NCBI GenBank assembly: GCA_963580285.1
Contig: OY757010.1
Span: forward strand, 219,933,234 to 219,997,233
DNA from: Lucinisca nassula
Taxonomy: Eukaryota > Mollusca > Bivalvia > Lucinida > Lucinidae
Reading direction: 5' to 3'
DNA: 64,000 nt
Part shown: positions 55,031-64,000 of the stretch, piece after piece
Numbering within the stretch: position 1 is the stretch's first letter
Layout: every line of letters begins with the position of its first letter
Position numbers and translations under genes: made by a program
Notes under the pieces: model-generated
The model's input: the letters and a program-made list of their open reading frames with translations, nothing else
The model's database searches: none
Told to the model about the DNA's origin: nothing

Positions 55031-56259
55031 TAAAACTTTAGGAATTATTGGTAATAGAATGAAAAATCATTGAATTGATACTCAGATCATTCTGTGAAAA
55101 AAGCAAGGCCAGTGACATACAATTACAATAATAGTCTCGGAGTAGTGTCTAAGGTACAAGTTCACTTTTAGAGGTGAAAGTAACGGAAGTTGGTTTCACT
55201 GGATTCAACTGACATTTGATCCGCATTAGCGAAAACAAGTCTAAAAATCAGCCTTTGCATCCGCGCAGTCTAATCCGTTATTTGTTTGCTGTGCGCAAAG
55301 ACTCAGAAGAAGTATTCATCACGTAAACACGCCTATATAATTATGACCCCCTCAAACACCACTTTTATAAAGTAAAACTGGGGTTTACAGGGGTAAACAA
55401 TATTTACTTATTTCTTCTCTAAAACAAAGATTGTGGTTACACGTTAGAAACGTTTCGTCGAGGCGGTTGTAACGAGTTCCTACAATCTATGTTTTGTGCA
55501 AAAATGTGAATAATATCAGATTTTTTTGTCTGAATATATTCATTTTTTTGGTGGCAACATTTTCAATATGTTTGAATAGGCATGTCTTCTTCACGCAGGC
55601 AGGAAGTGGTGTATCCTTACTGGGTGGATACGTAGATTGATATGAGTCTTCACTGAGCATACGGGTTCAAAGGCGCCATTTTGCTTGATGCAACTCATTT
55701 GGAAGTTCGATGCCGTGTTCGTCTGTTTATCCCGGACAGAAGTGTTAAAACGTGATCGGTAAAATGGCACAGACTAGATTAAGGTGACTAGGGACATCTG
55801 ACATGTTTTCCGTCATTTTACAAGACAGACAACTTACGAATTTCCTGTACAATTTGTCCCACTAGAGTATATACAATGTTTGAATTTTTAATCAACTATT
55901 GTATAAATGTTAACAAAAAGTGTGTGAATAAATAAGCCAGAGTAATGGCCTACTGTTAAAGGAAAGAACCCAGCCACCAAAGAGGGGCTAACAAACAATG
56001 TTGGTCTTATCTTGGAATGAGCTTCTCAATATCTTATTAATTTCTTTGAGAGTAGCAATATTCGACTTTTGATGGCTTTCTTTTATCAGCAAGAAAGCAC
56101 AAGTTCTACAAGACCTGTAAAAATGTCGAAGTTCTGAAAGACCTGTAAAAATGTCGAAAACATGTCATTTATATGTGTTCACCTAAAGTATGGACAGATT
56201 AAACGTGATAGTTTTACAGAGTTGATATTTTGTATATAGATGTTACACGTTCCAATAAA
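55029..56259 (+). promoter_or_regulatory. Candidate 3' UTR with three AATAAA poly(A) signals
   Basis: AATAAA occurs at 55029-55034 (overlapping the stop codon, too early to serve alone), at 55927-55932 and at 56254-56259. The second or third would give a 3' UTR of about 0.9-1.3 kb that contains an H1 MITE (55318-55595). Which one is used cannot be told from sequence. Confidence 0.4.
55318..55595. mobile_element. H1 MITE in the DDR 3' flank
   Basis: Left end catcacgtaaacacgcctat; stem mutated (gttagaaacgtttcgtcg / gaggcggttgtaac). Confidence 0.78.
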
Positions 56260-56360
56260 GTATGTATTCCTTATTGGACTGGGAGGAAGTCCAAATTTGT
56301 CAGGATATCCGGTTGAAATGTTGCCATTTGTTAGCTTATCTGGTCCTTACATGTACAATT
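55596..56360. other. 3' flank, no gene
   Basis: Includes a short duplicated phrase (agacctgtaaaaatgtcgaa, 56118 and 56140). Otherwise unassigned. Confidence 0.4.
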
Positions 56361-56484
56361 ATGGTACATTTACTACACCTGTGCGACATAGTGATGTATA
56401 ACATGGATTCAAAAATAGACATTCTCATTTCTGATGAAAATTTATGATATTTGTCTTATTTTTCGTTTCTCATGCAAACATGGA

Positions 56485-57181
56485 TCATCATGTGAACAAG
56501 TCCATGAAATGAACACCCCTTAAACCCATTTTATAGAGAAAACTGGGGCTTACGGTGAAATATACATTATTTTTCTTATTCATAGGTTGTGGCTACTCGA
56601 CAGAACCGCCTCATGCGGTTCGAACGAGTAGCCACAACCTATCTTTTATTTATTTAACTATTTATACAATTTTTCTAGAGGGTTACACATTTAGCAAATC
56701 TGCCAGTCTACCATGTGGTCCTCTATAACATATAAAACAACATACAACATACGATTCATATATACATATCTTCATTCAGTAAGATGTTACCTTTTATCAC
56801 AGAAATACAAAGTTTAAGACGGCTTTATAAAACATACAGATGTGCTTATCTGTTTAAATAAATGAACTAATAAAACAGGTATAAGGAAATATCTCTTGAG
56901 TCATATTGTTTCAATCAATGGTTATAAGTTAATATAAATTAATAATAAATTCTCAAGCTTGATAAAAACAAATCATGTTAATTGCTGTTAAGAGTCTAAG
57001 AATAATGCTTAAAAAGTACAAATTTCATACGGTTAAGTCAAGACGATTTAAAAACTTCAGGAGCGGACATATATGCACCTAAACTTGGACAGACAGCTAG
57101 GTGCACTATTGCAGTATAAATAAGAAAAATATCACGGATTTTCATTTATGCACCACGTTGCACTGGTGTGTTATCGTAATG
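56485..57181. mobile_element. H2 MITE split by a ~460 bp insertion
   Basis: Left part to 56642 (stem with shortened tip), then the right end from 57109 (ttgcagtataaataagaaaa) to ttatcgtaatg. A separate H2 left arm precedes it at 56363-56484. Confidence 0.8.
56643..57105 (-). mobile_element. Unidentified insertion in H2, probably retroelement 3' end
   Basis: On the - strand it ends gttaaataaataaaag, an A-rich 3' tail, preceded by gtagactggcagatttgc. A 4 bp flank ctat occurs on both sides. No coding sequence recognised. Confidence 0.5.
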
Positions 57182-57225
57182 TTGTGGAAGCTGAAGAGCA
57201 CAAACCATATTATGTTTTAAGCAAT

Positions 57226-57527
57226 CATTACGAAAACACGCCTTTACAAATACATTGTAACCAATATCACTGAAAAAATGAAAATTTGATGATGGAAAAT
57301 AATGATATTTTTCTTATGTCTGTTCAAAATATAGATTGTGGGTACTCGTTAGAACCGCCTCGATGAGGCGGTTCTAACGAGTACCCACAATCTATTGGTT
57401 CTAACGAGTACCCACAATCTATATTTTAGCAATAATAAAAATAAGGGTTACCCCTGTAAACCTCAGTTTTGCTATATAAAAGTGGGGTTCAAGGGGGTCA
57501 AAATTATATAGGCGTGTTTTCGTGATG
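57226..57527. mobile_element. H1 MITE with duplicated right core arm
   Basis: The segment ggttctaacgagtacccaca plus atctat is present twice in tandem (57369-57425). Confidence 0.88.
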
Positions 57528-57711
57528 GATAAGGAAATTCAGATTCTTTTGCAAAAACCCTTTTGCTGTAAAGTAAATTGGGTTAACAAGGGTGTTTGTT
57601 ATTCAGATTTGTTAATGTGCTGCAGTGAATTTTCCTGTTAGGACAAATGTTAGCAACGTGTGGGCAGAATGTAAGAAACACGTAATATTAGCGTTTGAAA
57701 GGGATGGGTCT

Positions 57712-57992
57712 ATCTCGTGAACAAGTTCGTGAAATGAAGAGCCCCCTATACCCCACTTTATATAGAGAAAACTGGGGTTTATGGGGGTATACATTATTTT
57801 TCTAATTTTTTGCTCCAAGACATAGGTTGTGGGTACTCGTTAGAACCGCCTCAATGAGGCGGTTCTAACGAGCACCCACAACCTATGTTGGCAGTATTAA
57901 TTAGAAAAATATTACGGATTTTCATCAGAAAAATGGCCATTTTGGAGATGTGAAAAAAGTGCACTATGTCGCGCGGGTGTGTTATCGAAATG
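57712..57992. mobile_element. H2 hairpin MITE (reversed)
   Basis: Complete; stem at 57838-57873, loop caat. Confidence 0.87.
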
Positions 57993-58048
57993 CCTTGTTC
58001 ATTTTGTAACTCCTGCATATGTTATTTATCCCTTCTTGATCAGGATAT

Positions 58049-58284
58049 GAGACCCGCCAAGTGAATTTGTGTCTTCGAGCATTCTGTCATGACAAATTTT
58101 AACTGCGCATGCCCAGCCATTCAGAGGGGCCAGGAGTATGGCTTTCTGTCTGAAGGTTCCACTTGATTCACTGCTTGTATGAGCGAGCAGCGAAGGTTCT
58201 GGCGAGACAGCGCGGATGCACAGGCTCGCCAGAACCTTCGCTGCTCGCATAGGCGATAAGTACCAAAATCGCTTGACGTGGCCC
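58049..58284 (+). mobile_element. F foldback MITE, copy 6
   Basis: Complete, with several changes at the termini (gagacccgcc, gacgtggccc). Confidence 0.85.
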
Positions 58285-58304
58285 ATGAAAGGACAGGAAT
58301 AGTA

Positions 58305-58355
58305 AAAATGACCTAAATAGTGTTGACGTGGACATTTAACCTCAATTTAAACAAA
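58305..58355 (+). mobile_element. M tail fragment
   Basis: Only aaaatgacctaaatagtgtt to tttaacctcaatttaaac is present. Confidence 0.6.
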
Positions 58356-58494
58356 TAATGCAACGAGATTTTAACATATACGAGTACGTGTAATAGAACA
58401 TATTCAAACATCATTTCATACATTGTTCCTAGTAGCTAACATAGCCGAAAACATTTATCTTTTGTACAAAATAAATAACAGGGCCTGGGAGAAA

Positions 58495-59574
58495 CATCAC
58501 GGAAACATGCCAACATGAACTTGCCCCCTTAAATCCCACTTTATATAATAAATCCGGTGTTTACAGGGATAGGCCTTATTTCTCTTATTTCTGCTCAAAA
58601 CATATATTGTGGGTACCCGTAAAAACCCCCTTGGCGAGACGGTTCTAAAGATTTCCCACAATGTATGTTTGGAGCAGAAATATGAAAAAATATCAGAATT
58701 ATTAACTGACAATTTTCATTTTTTGGTGGTAATTTCAATAGACAAGTTCATTTTTAGGGCCCCGCACTGAAAGTGTGGGTGCCCTATAGTAATCACTCTG
58801 TCCGTCCGTCTGTCCGTCCGTCCGTCCGTACGTCTGTCCGTCCACAATTTTTTTTATCCTCCATAACTTTTTATTATGCCTGGATGGATTTAAATATTAC
58901 TTGGCATCATTCTGTCCGTCCGTCTGTCTGTCTGTCTGTCTGTCCGTCTGTCCGTCCACAAATTTTTTTATCCTCCATAACTTTCTTATTCCTGGATGGA
59001 TTTAAATATTACTTGGCAGAAATGTTAACCATAATGTGATGGAGTGTTGCGCGCAAGACTCAGGTCCGTACCTCAAAGGTCAAGGTCATACTTAGAGGTT
59101 AAAGGTCAAAAAAGGGTCTTTCCTGTGTCCAATTAATAACTTTGTTATTATTCCTGGATGGATTTAAATATTACTTGGCAGAAATGTTAACCATAATGTT
59201 AACCATAATGTGACGAAGTGTCACACGCAAGAACCACAGCCGTACCTCAAAGGTCAAGGTCATACTTAGAGATAAAAGGTCAAAAAAGCGTCTTTTTCAT
59301 TGTGTCCAATCTATAACTTTCTTATACCTGGATGGATTTAAATATTACTTAGCAGAAATATTAACCATAATGTGACAGTGTGTCACGCGCAAGACCCAGG
59401 TCCGTACCTCAAAGGTCAAGGTCATACTTAGAGGTGAAAGGAAAAAAAACGTCTTTTTTAACATCAACATTTTCCTACTCCTCTGATAGCGCTGCCGGGG
59501 CCCTAGTCAGTTTCACTGACAGCTCTAGTTGGTGGTAAGTTTCAATATACTTGAATAGGCGTGTTTCCGTAATG
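58495..59574. mobile_element. H1 MITE split by a ~770 bp element
   Basis: Left part catcacggaaacatgcc to 58756 and right end ggtggtaagtttcaatatac to tccgtaatg after 59530. A ggtggtaa.tttcaata stretch is present on both sides of the insert. Confidence 0.78.
58757..59530. mobile_element. Element with (CTGTCCGTC)n head and internal ~160 bp repeats
   Basis: Starts gggccccgcactgaaagtgt, contains two CTGT/CCGTC microsatellite blocks (58797-58850, 58912-58960), about three units of ttcctggatggatttaaata ... ccgtacctcaaaggtcaagg, and ends gccggggccctagtcagttt then cagctctagtt. No protein; a Helitron-like or other non-autonomous element is possible. Confidence 0.65.
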
Positions 59575-59679
59575 ACAGCACTCATTGCGCAGGCGACCAG
59601 CTAAGTCACAGGCACAGTCTTATCAGAGTCTTTGCTGTTAAGAGCCTCAGTGAAGCTTTATGGAAGAATATATGGCTGT

Positions 59680-59854
59680 CATTACGAAATATTCCTATAC
59701 AAATGCATTGTAACTTTTACCCCCGAAAAAAATGAAAATTTTAAGATGAAAAATTGAGATATTTTTCTCAAGATTTACCCCTGCAAACCCCAGTTTTACT
59801 ATATAAAAGTTGGGTTCAAGGGGGGCAAAATTATATAGGCATTTTTACGTGATG
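59680..59854. mobile_element. H1 MITE lacking its core
   Basis: gagatatttttctcaaga joins directly to tttacccctgcaaaccc, so the whole palindrome is deleted while both ends remain. Confidence 0.82.
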
Positions 59855-60077
59855 ATAGCGTAGCTGCAAACAAACATGTAAAGAACTTTAATCAGAGAGT
59901 GGTATGAACACTTCTCTCATATGTCAGCTCAAAACATTCACATCTTTTGCAGAAATAGCTTAATAATACAGATGATACTCGCTCTATCGACAGCAATTTG
60001 CTGCAATAGCGAATTTGCTGCTTTAAAGAACCCCATTGAATAGTATAATAGATTGCAAAGAACGTTTCGCTCAATTA

Positions 60078-60190
60078 CTCCAAGAAACAAATGTTGTGGA
60101 CATTTGTTAGAACCGAGGCGATTTTATCAAACATTCAGGTTGAGGCGATTCTAACAAATGTCCGAAACATTTTTTCTTGGAGTATTGAAA
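60078..60190. repeat. Isolated hairpin related to the H core
   Basis: ccaagaaacaaatgttgtgg and its near complement enclose gttagaaccgaggcgatttt / gaggcgattctaac; flanking arms are unrelated to H1/H2. Confidence 0.65.
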
Positions 60191-60733
60191 AATAACAATA
60201 TTCTTGAATATCTAATCTTGAGCTATGGATTCCCCCCTCCCACTGACATTGTCGTTATAACAATTTTTGTCGTTACATCGAATGTCGGCAAAAAGAGGGT
60301 TTACTGTACATGATTATATAGATAATTGGTCATGATTTTTACGAAACTATGTTATATTAATTTTTACCAAAATAAAAAAAAAACATGAGTAATCAAGCTA
60401 AATTAAAAAATAGAAGTGAAGGCAATGATAAAAGAAGATATAATAAGAATTAAAATGTCGATTTTTTATGCGTTTTTATTGACAATGTTGCTAAACAATG
60501 CATTGAATCGATTTCTTTAGCCTAAGGCTAGGCGCCGCAACTATACGTAAATTATATAATGCCATTTTGTGTAATGTTTTTTGAACTCTCGAGTTCGATG
60601 TCATATGAAACAATGCATTATTTATACTCTTAGGGATGTTGCAAAACAAAACCAGTTACATGTATGTAGTGTAATGATATAGCATATACTTGATTGAATC
60701 CACCTAAAAACTACCTATTTGCAGATTGTACGT
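60191..60733. other. No gene; U 3' end trace at 60409-60435
   Basis: Only aatagaagtgaaggcaatga of U is present, followed by unrelated AT-rich sequence. Confidence 0.45.
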
Positions 60734-60944
60734 TAACCCTTGTCCTGCTAATCCCGGATATGCCTTATCTTTGAAACAATGTAGATCCAGATCAGATGGC
60801 TTCTGACGAAGCCATCTGATCAGGATCTACATTGTTTGCCATTCAGATTGTGAATTTGTTGCAATAATTTGCATCAAGTAATCTGATTGGTTGATAATCG
60901 GTAGTGGGTGTGGCATATATAAATATTCAGCAGAACAAGGGTTA
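60734..60944. mobile_element. K hairpin MITE, best preserved
   Basis: Termini ttaacccttgtcctgct / agcagaacaagggttaa; stem gatcagatggcttctg/gaagccatctgatc at 60791-60821. Confidence 0.87.
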
Positions 60945-61054
60945 AACTGGATATGAAAATGAGTCAACTGTTTTAAGTCCTTCAAGATTCGGTGTCTATT
61001 TATCTCTGTTTATTATTTCGGACAGGCAATTCAAATGTAACATATTTAGAATAA

Positions 61055-61140
61055 ATAGAAGTGGAGGCAATGATCAGGAATCGATACAATCAACCAACAG
61101 CTCCAATCAGAGACATCAAAGGGAAAGACACACAAACATG
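61055..61140 (-). mobile_element. U fragment, 3' end only
   Basis: About 85 bp from tagaagtggaggcaatga to agggaaagacacacaaacat. Confidence 0.7.
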
Positions 61141-61346
61141 TGTTTGTGTTAAAGTCGCCTTTCCTGAAGGTGAATCGGATGAGCTTTACCCTTTAATCCA
61201 TGGGTTACTGAAGTAGACGTGTCCATCTTTTTTAATTTGAACGTGCCAATTTATAGCTATAGGGAGTTTACTAAGAACTATTGCAGGCCTGTGAACAGTT
61301 TTGCCCCTGATGAGAAGGCGTACGATGAGCTGTCTCATCTAAATCT

Positions 61347-61582
61347 GAGCCCCGCCAAGCGAATTTGTGTCCTCGAGCATTCAGTCATGACAAATTTTAA
61401 CTGCACATGCCCAGCCATTCAGAGGGGCCAGGGATATGGCTTTCTGTCTGAAGGTTCCTCTTGATTCAATGCTTGTATGAGCGAGCAGCGAAGGTTCTGG
61501 CGAGACTGCGCGGATGCGCAGGCTCGCCTGAACCTTCGCTGCTCGCATAGGCGATAAGTACCAAAATCGCTTGACGGGGCCC
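61347..61582 (+). mobile_element. F foldback MITE, copy 7, with 4 bp duplication
   Basis: Flanked by atct at 61343-61346 and 61583-61586. Termini are complete. Confidence 0.92.
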
Positions 61583-61839
61583 ATCTACACTGTTTATGTA
61601 GTTATAGGTATTGGGTTTACCGGGTTATACTGGTTTGCAACTTTTCCTGATCCGATGTTCTTGGTTTTAGATTGTTGAATATACTGAGGATATATGCTAA
61701 TAGTTATAGATACGAGTATGTATGGAAACAACAATTGAACATGTTATGATAGGACAATTTATGGAATTATTTAATGTCCTAATAGAGGATATGTTCTGTG
61801 AAAAACCCTAGATATGTTGTATGTAGGTTCAAATAGAAA

Positions 61840-62005
61840 AACGTAATGAAATGTTCTAGTAGAATAAAGCATGGATAAAGTGTAATAGAAAAATTATGGA
61901 AATGTTCTGATAGAATAAATTATGGATATGTTCTGATTGAATTAATTATGGATATGTTCTGATAGAATAAATTATGGATATGTTCTAATAGAATGAATTC
62001 TGGAT
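61840..62005. repeat. ~28 bp minisatellite
   Basis: Units of the type gatagaataaattatggata plus tgttct, five to six copies, more degenerate upstream to about 61740. Confidence 0.85.
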
Positions 62006-62343
62006 CTGTTTTAGTTAATCATTGTGTATCAAAGCATTTCTCCGCCCGTTTCAACAGGTTGTGACATTGAAAAACAAACGAAGGTGTGCAATATTGTGTA
62101 ATATGTATAACTCAAACCACGTACATGAGGAAGGTGTGCTCTTACGTCAGATGTGTAACTATGTTTCAGCAGCCTATATTTTAGTAGCAAAAATTGAAAT
62201 CTTTGTTAACTCCGCTTTCAATTAATCAATAAAGGAGATTAATATGTTTCTTTCCTTGTAGATTTTCGACCCCTTTTCCATGTCTTGCAAATTAATAAGA
62301 GGGTCAACTGTTGAATCATAATTGGCCAAAAATAGCTAGTTTC

Positions 62344-62990
62344 CATTACCAAAACTCCTATTCAAATTTAATAAAAATTTTACCACCTAAAAATAAAAAT
62401 ATTCAGATGAAATCTGACATTTTTCATATGTGCTCTTGAAGAAATAGATGGGCTGCATGATGCTTCCACACAGAGCTGAAACAGACCCCCACACGAGTAC
62501 TGGTAAACCGCTTAGAGGATCTAAGCTTGCCCAGGCAAAGCTTAGTGAGTCGGGCCGTCCATGGGTATAAACCCTATTGGTTTCCATTAGGCAACAGAGC
62601 TTGAGATGTCATTTCATCTCAATGTCGGGAAAAAGTCCTACAAAATTGGAAGCAATTTCTCCCAAATGACCTATACAGTGTTGACGGGGCGTTAAACCTC
62701 AAAGCAAACAATGAATCCAAATGTACACAAAACATAGATTGTGGTATTTTATAAGAAGCGCCTCTCTGAGGCGGTTCTGACGAGTAACCACAATCTATGA
62801 TTTTGAGTAGATGCTTAAAACATACATTGTTGGTACTCTTAAGAAGCACCTCTGCGAGGCGGTTCTCACTAGTACCCACAATCTCCGATTTTGAGTAGAG
62901 ATATAAAAGCTATTATGTACCCCTGTAAACACAAGTTTTACGATATAAAGTGGGATTCACTTCACTTCTATTTTAAAGGGGGTAAAAATT
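62344..62990. mobile_element. H1-like MITE with M insertion and doubled hairpin
   Basis: Left arm cattaccaaaactcctattc to 62428, M element, then two successive H cores (62735-62800 and 62815-62890), then the right arm tgtacccctgtaaacacaag. Confidence 0.72.
62429..62707 (+). mobile_element. M SINE-like repeat inside an H1
   Basis: Sense copy starting at cttgaagaaatagatgggct and ending gcgttaaacctcaaagcaaa. Confidence 0.85.
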
Positions 62991-63213
62991 ATATATGAGC
63001 CCAGAAAGCGTCTTTTTCATTTCTGTTCTTCCAGAGGCAATCTTGGCTGTTCATTGCACGGACTTGATTTCAGCAGTCTAAAGTGGAATTAACTTCGGGG
63101 GTCAAAATTATATATGAGCCCAGAAAGCTTCTTTTTCATTTCTGTTCTTTCTTCTAGAGGCAATCTTGGCTGTTCATTGCACGGACTTGATTTCAGCAGT
63201 GTTTGTCTAATTA
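62983..63213. repeat. ~118 bp tandem duplication
   Basis: Two units containing attatatatgagcccagaaa, ctttttcatttctgttctt and tgttcattgcacggacttga. Confidence 0.9.
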
Positions 63214-63486
63214 CTTTGTCCTCATCTACGTGGTTTAATATAATGCGTGTTAGAGCTATACAGCAGTCATCTTATTGTATGTGCCATTGTCTTGTGTGAA
63301 GTTTGTGAAAACTTTATCTGATATTTTATGTTCGCTTCATCATCACGCATACTCTATGTAACTGCATGTACATACGTTACGAATGCTAAAAATACATCTA
63401 ATATGTACACCGTATAGATTAAGACAGGCATAGATCATTACTATAATATGATGTTAACAAGTCCGGAGATGAATACTCATATAAAA
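63214..63486. other. No feature recognised
   Basis: Unassigned sequence. Confidence 0.4.
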
Positions 63487-63547
63487 TAGAAGTGGAGGCA
63501 ATGGTCAGGAATCGATATAATTAACCCACAGCTCCCATCAGAGACAC
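63487..63547 (-). mobile_element. U fragment, 3' end only
   Basis: About 60 bp from tagaagtggaggcaatggtc to cccatcagagacac. Confidence 0.7.
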
Positions 63548-63564
63548 ACAACTCAACATATATA

Positions 63565-63773
63565 TGAAAAGGTATGGTTTACAAGGATAAACATTATTTT
63601 CCTTTTTCTCTCTCAGACATAGAGTGTGGGTACTTGTTAGAACTGCCTCAATGAGGCGGCTCTAACAAGTACCCACAATCTATGCTTGGAGCAGATATGG
63701 CGGACAAAATTTGTCTTTTATCTGAAAAAGTACTAGTTTTATGCGTTTAGCATACGGGTTTGTTATCAAAATG
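63565..63773. mobile_element. H2 hairpin MITE (reversed)
   Basis: Stem gtacttgttagaa / tctaacaagtac carries a matched C-to-T / G-to-A pair relative to other copies; right end ggtttgttatcaaaatg. Confidence 0.8.
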
Positions 63774-64000
63774 ATAAGCATTTCACTTGGCTGAGGTGTA
63801 CTGCTGCAGTGCCAGTGATATGTAGTGTTTTGTCACTATTGTAATACACTTTCAAGTCCTTTTAATGAACGCGCCAGCGAACACCTTTTTACACATACAT
63901 ATGGCTTTTAACTGCTGCGATGTTTTGCAAATATTAATTGAAATTTCTCATTGTGGAATCAACATACACATGAAACTCTCAGCTTGGTTTTGATGACACA
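63774..64000. other. No feature recognised
   Basis: Unassigned sequence at the window end. Confidence 0.4.

Overview
This is a window of an animal nuclear genome, most probably a bivalve mollusc. The case rests on one intron-rich metazoan receptor tyrosine kinase gene on the + strand, no bacterial-style genes, and a very dense load of short non-autonomous transposons, tRNA-derived SINEs and retroelement remnants of the kind known from clams and their relatives. Species cannot be named from the sequence alone.

Gene content. Eleven consecutive coding exons (21302-55030) join with matching phases into 884 codons plus a stop. They encode a discoidin domain receptor (DDR): most of the collagen-binding discoidin domain (exons A-C), the discoidin-like domain (D), a Thr/Pro/Glu-rich stalk (E), the transmembrane segment (F), a Tyr-rich juxtamembrane region and glycine loop (G), and the rest of the kinase (H-K). 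The signal peptide and the start of the discoidin domain lie in exons upstream that I could not find, so the 5' end is missing. No other host gene is visible.

Repeat families (letters are mine). H1/H2/H3: ~280 bp hairpin MITEs sharing one core palindrome, more than 30 copies. C1: pogo-like MITE with TA duplication. F: 236 bp foldback, seven copies, 4 bp target duplication. K and Q: ~210-230 bp hairpin MITEs. M: ~290 bp SINE-like repeat with a CAAAC-rich tail, about 15 copies. V: tRNA-headed SINEs. U: 5'-truncated copies of a reverse-transcriptase element with a common 3' end. T, R, S: further interspersed repeats. Several insertions are nested, which fixes element ends and relative ages.

Layout. 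1-21 kb: repeats only, including a composite foldback (7.9-9.4 kb), a LINE fragment (12.3 kb) and a reverse-transcriptase pseudogene (18.1-18.9 kb). 21.3-55.0 kb: the DDR gene. 55-64 kb: 3' flank, again repeats.

The most unusual signal is inside the gene. The 3' end of exon C together with its splice donor is amplified into 19 tandem 76 bp units, and the 3' half of exon E with its donor is amplified into five 120 bp units. The first unit of each array is the functional exon edge and the rest are intronic. In addition, four of the eleven exons have a MITE ending within about 20 bp of a splice site.
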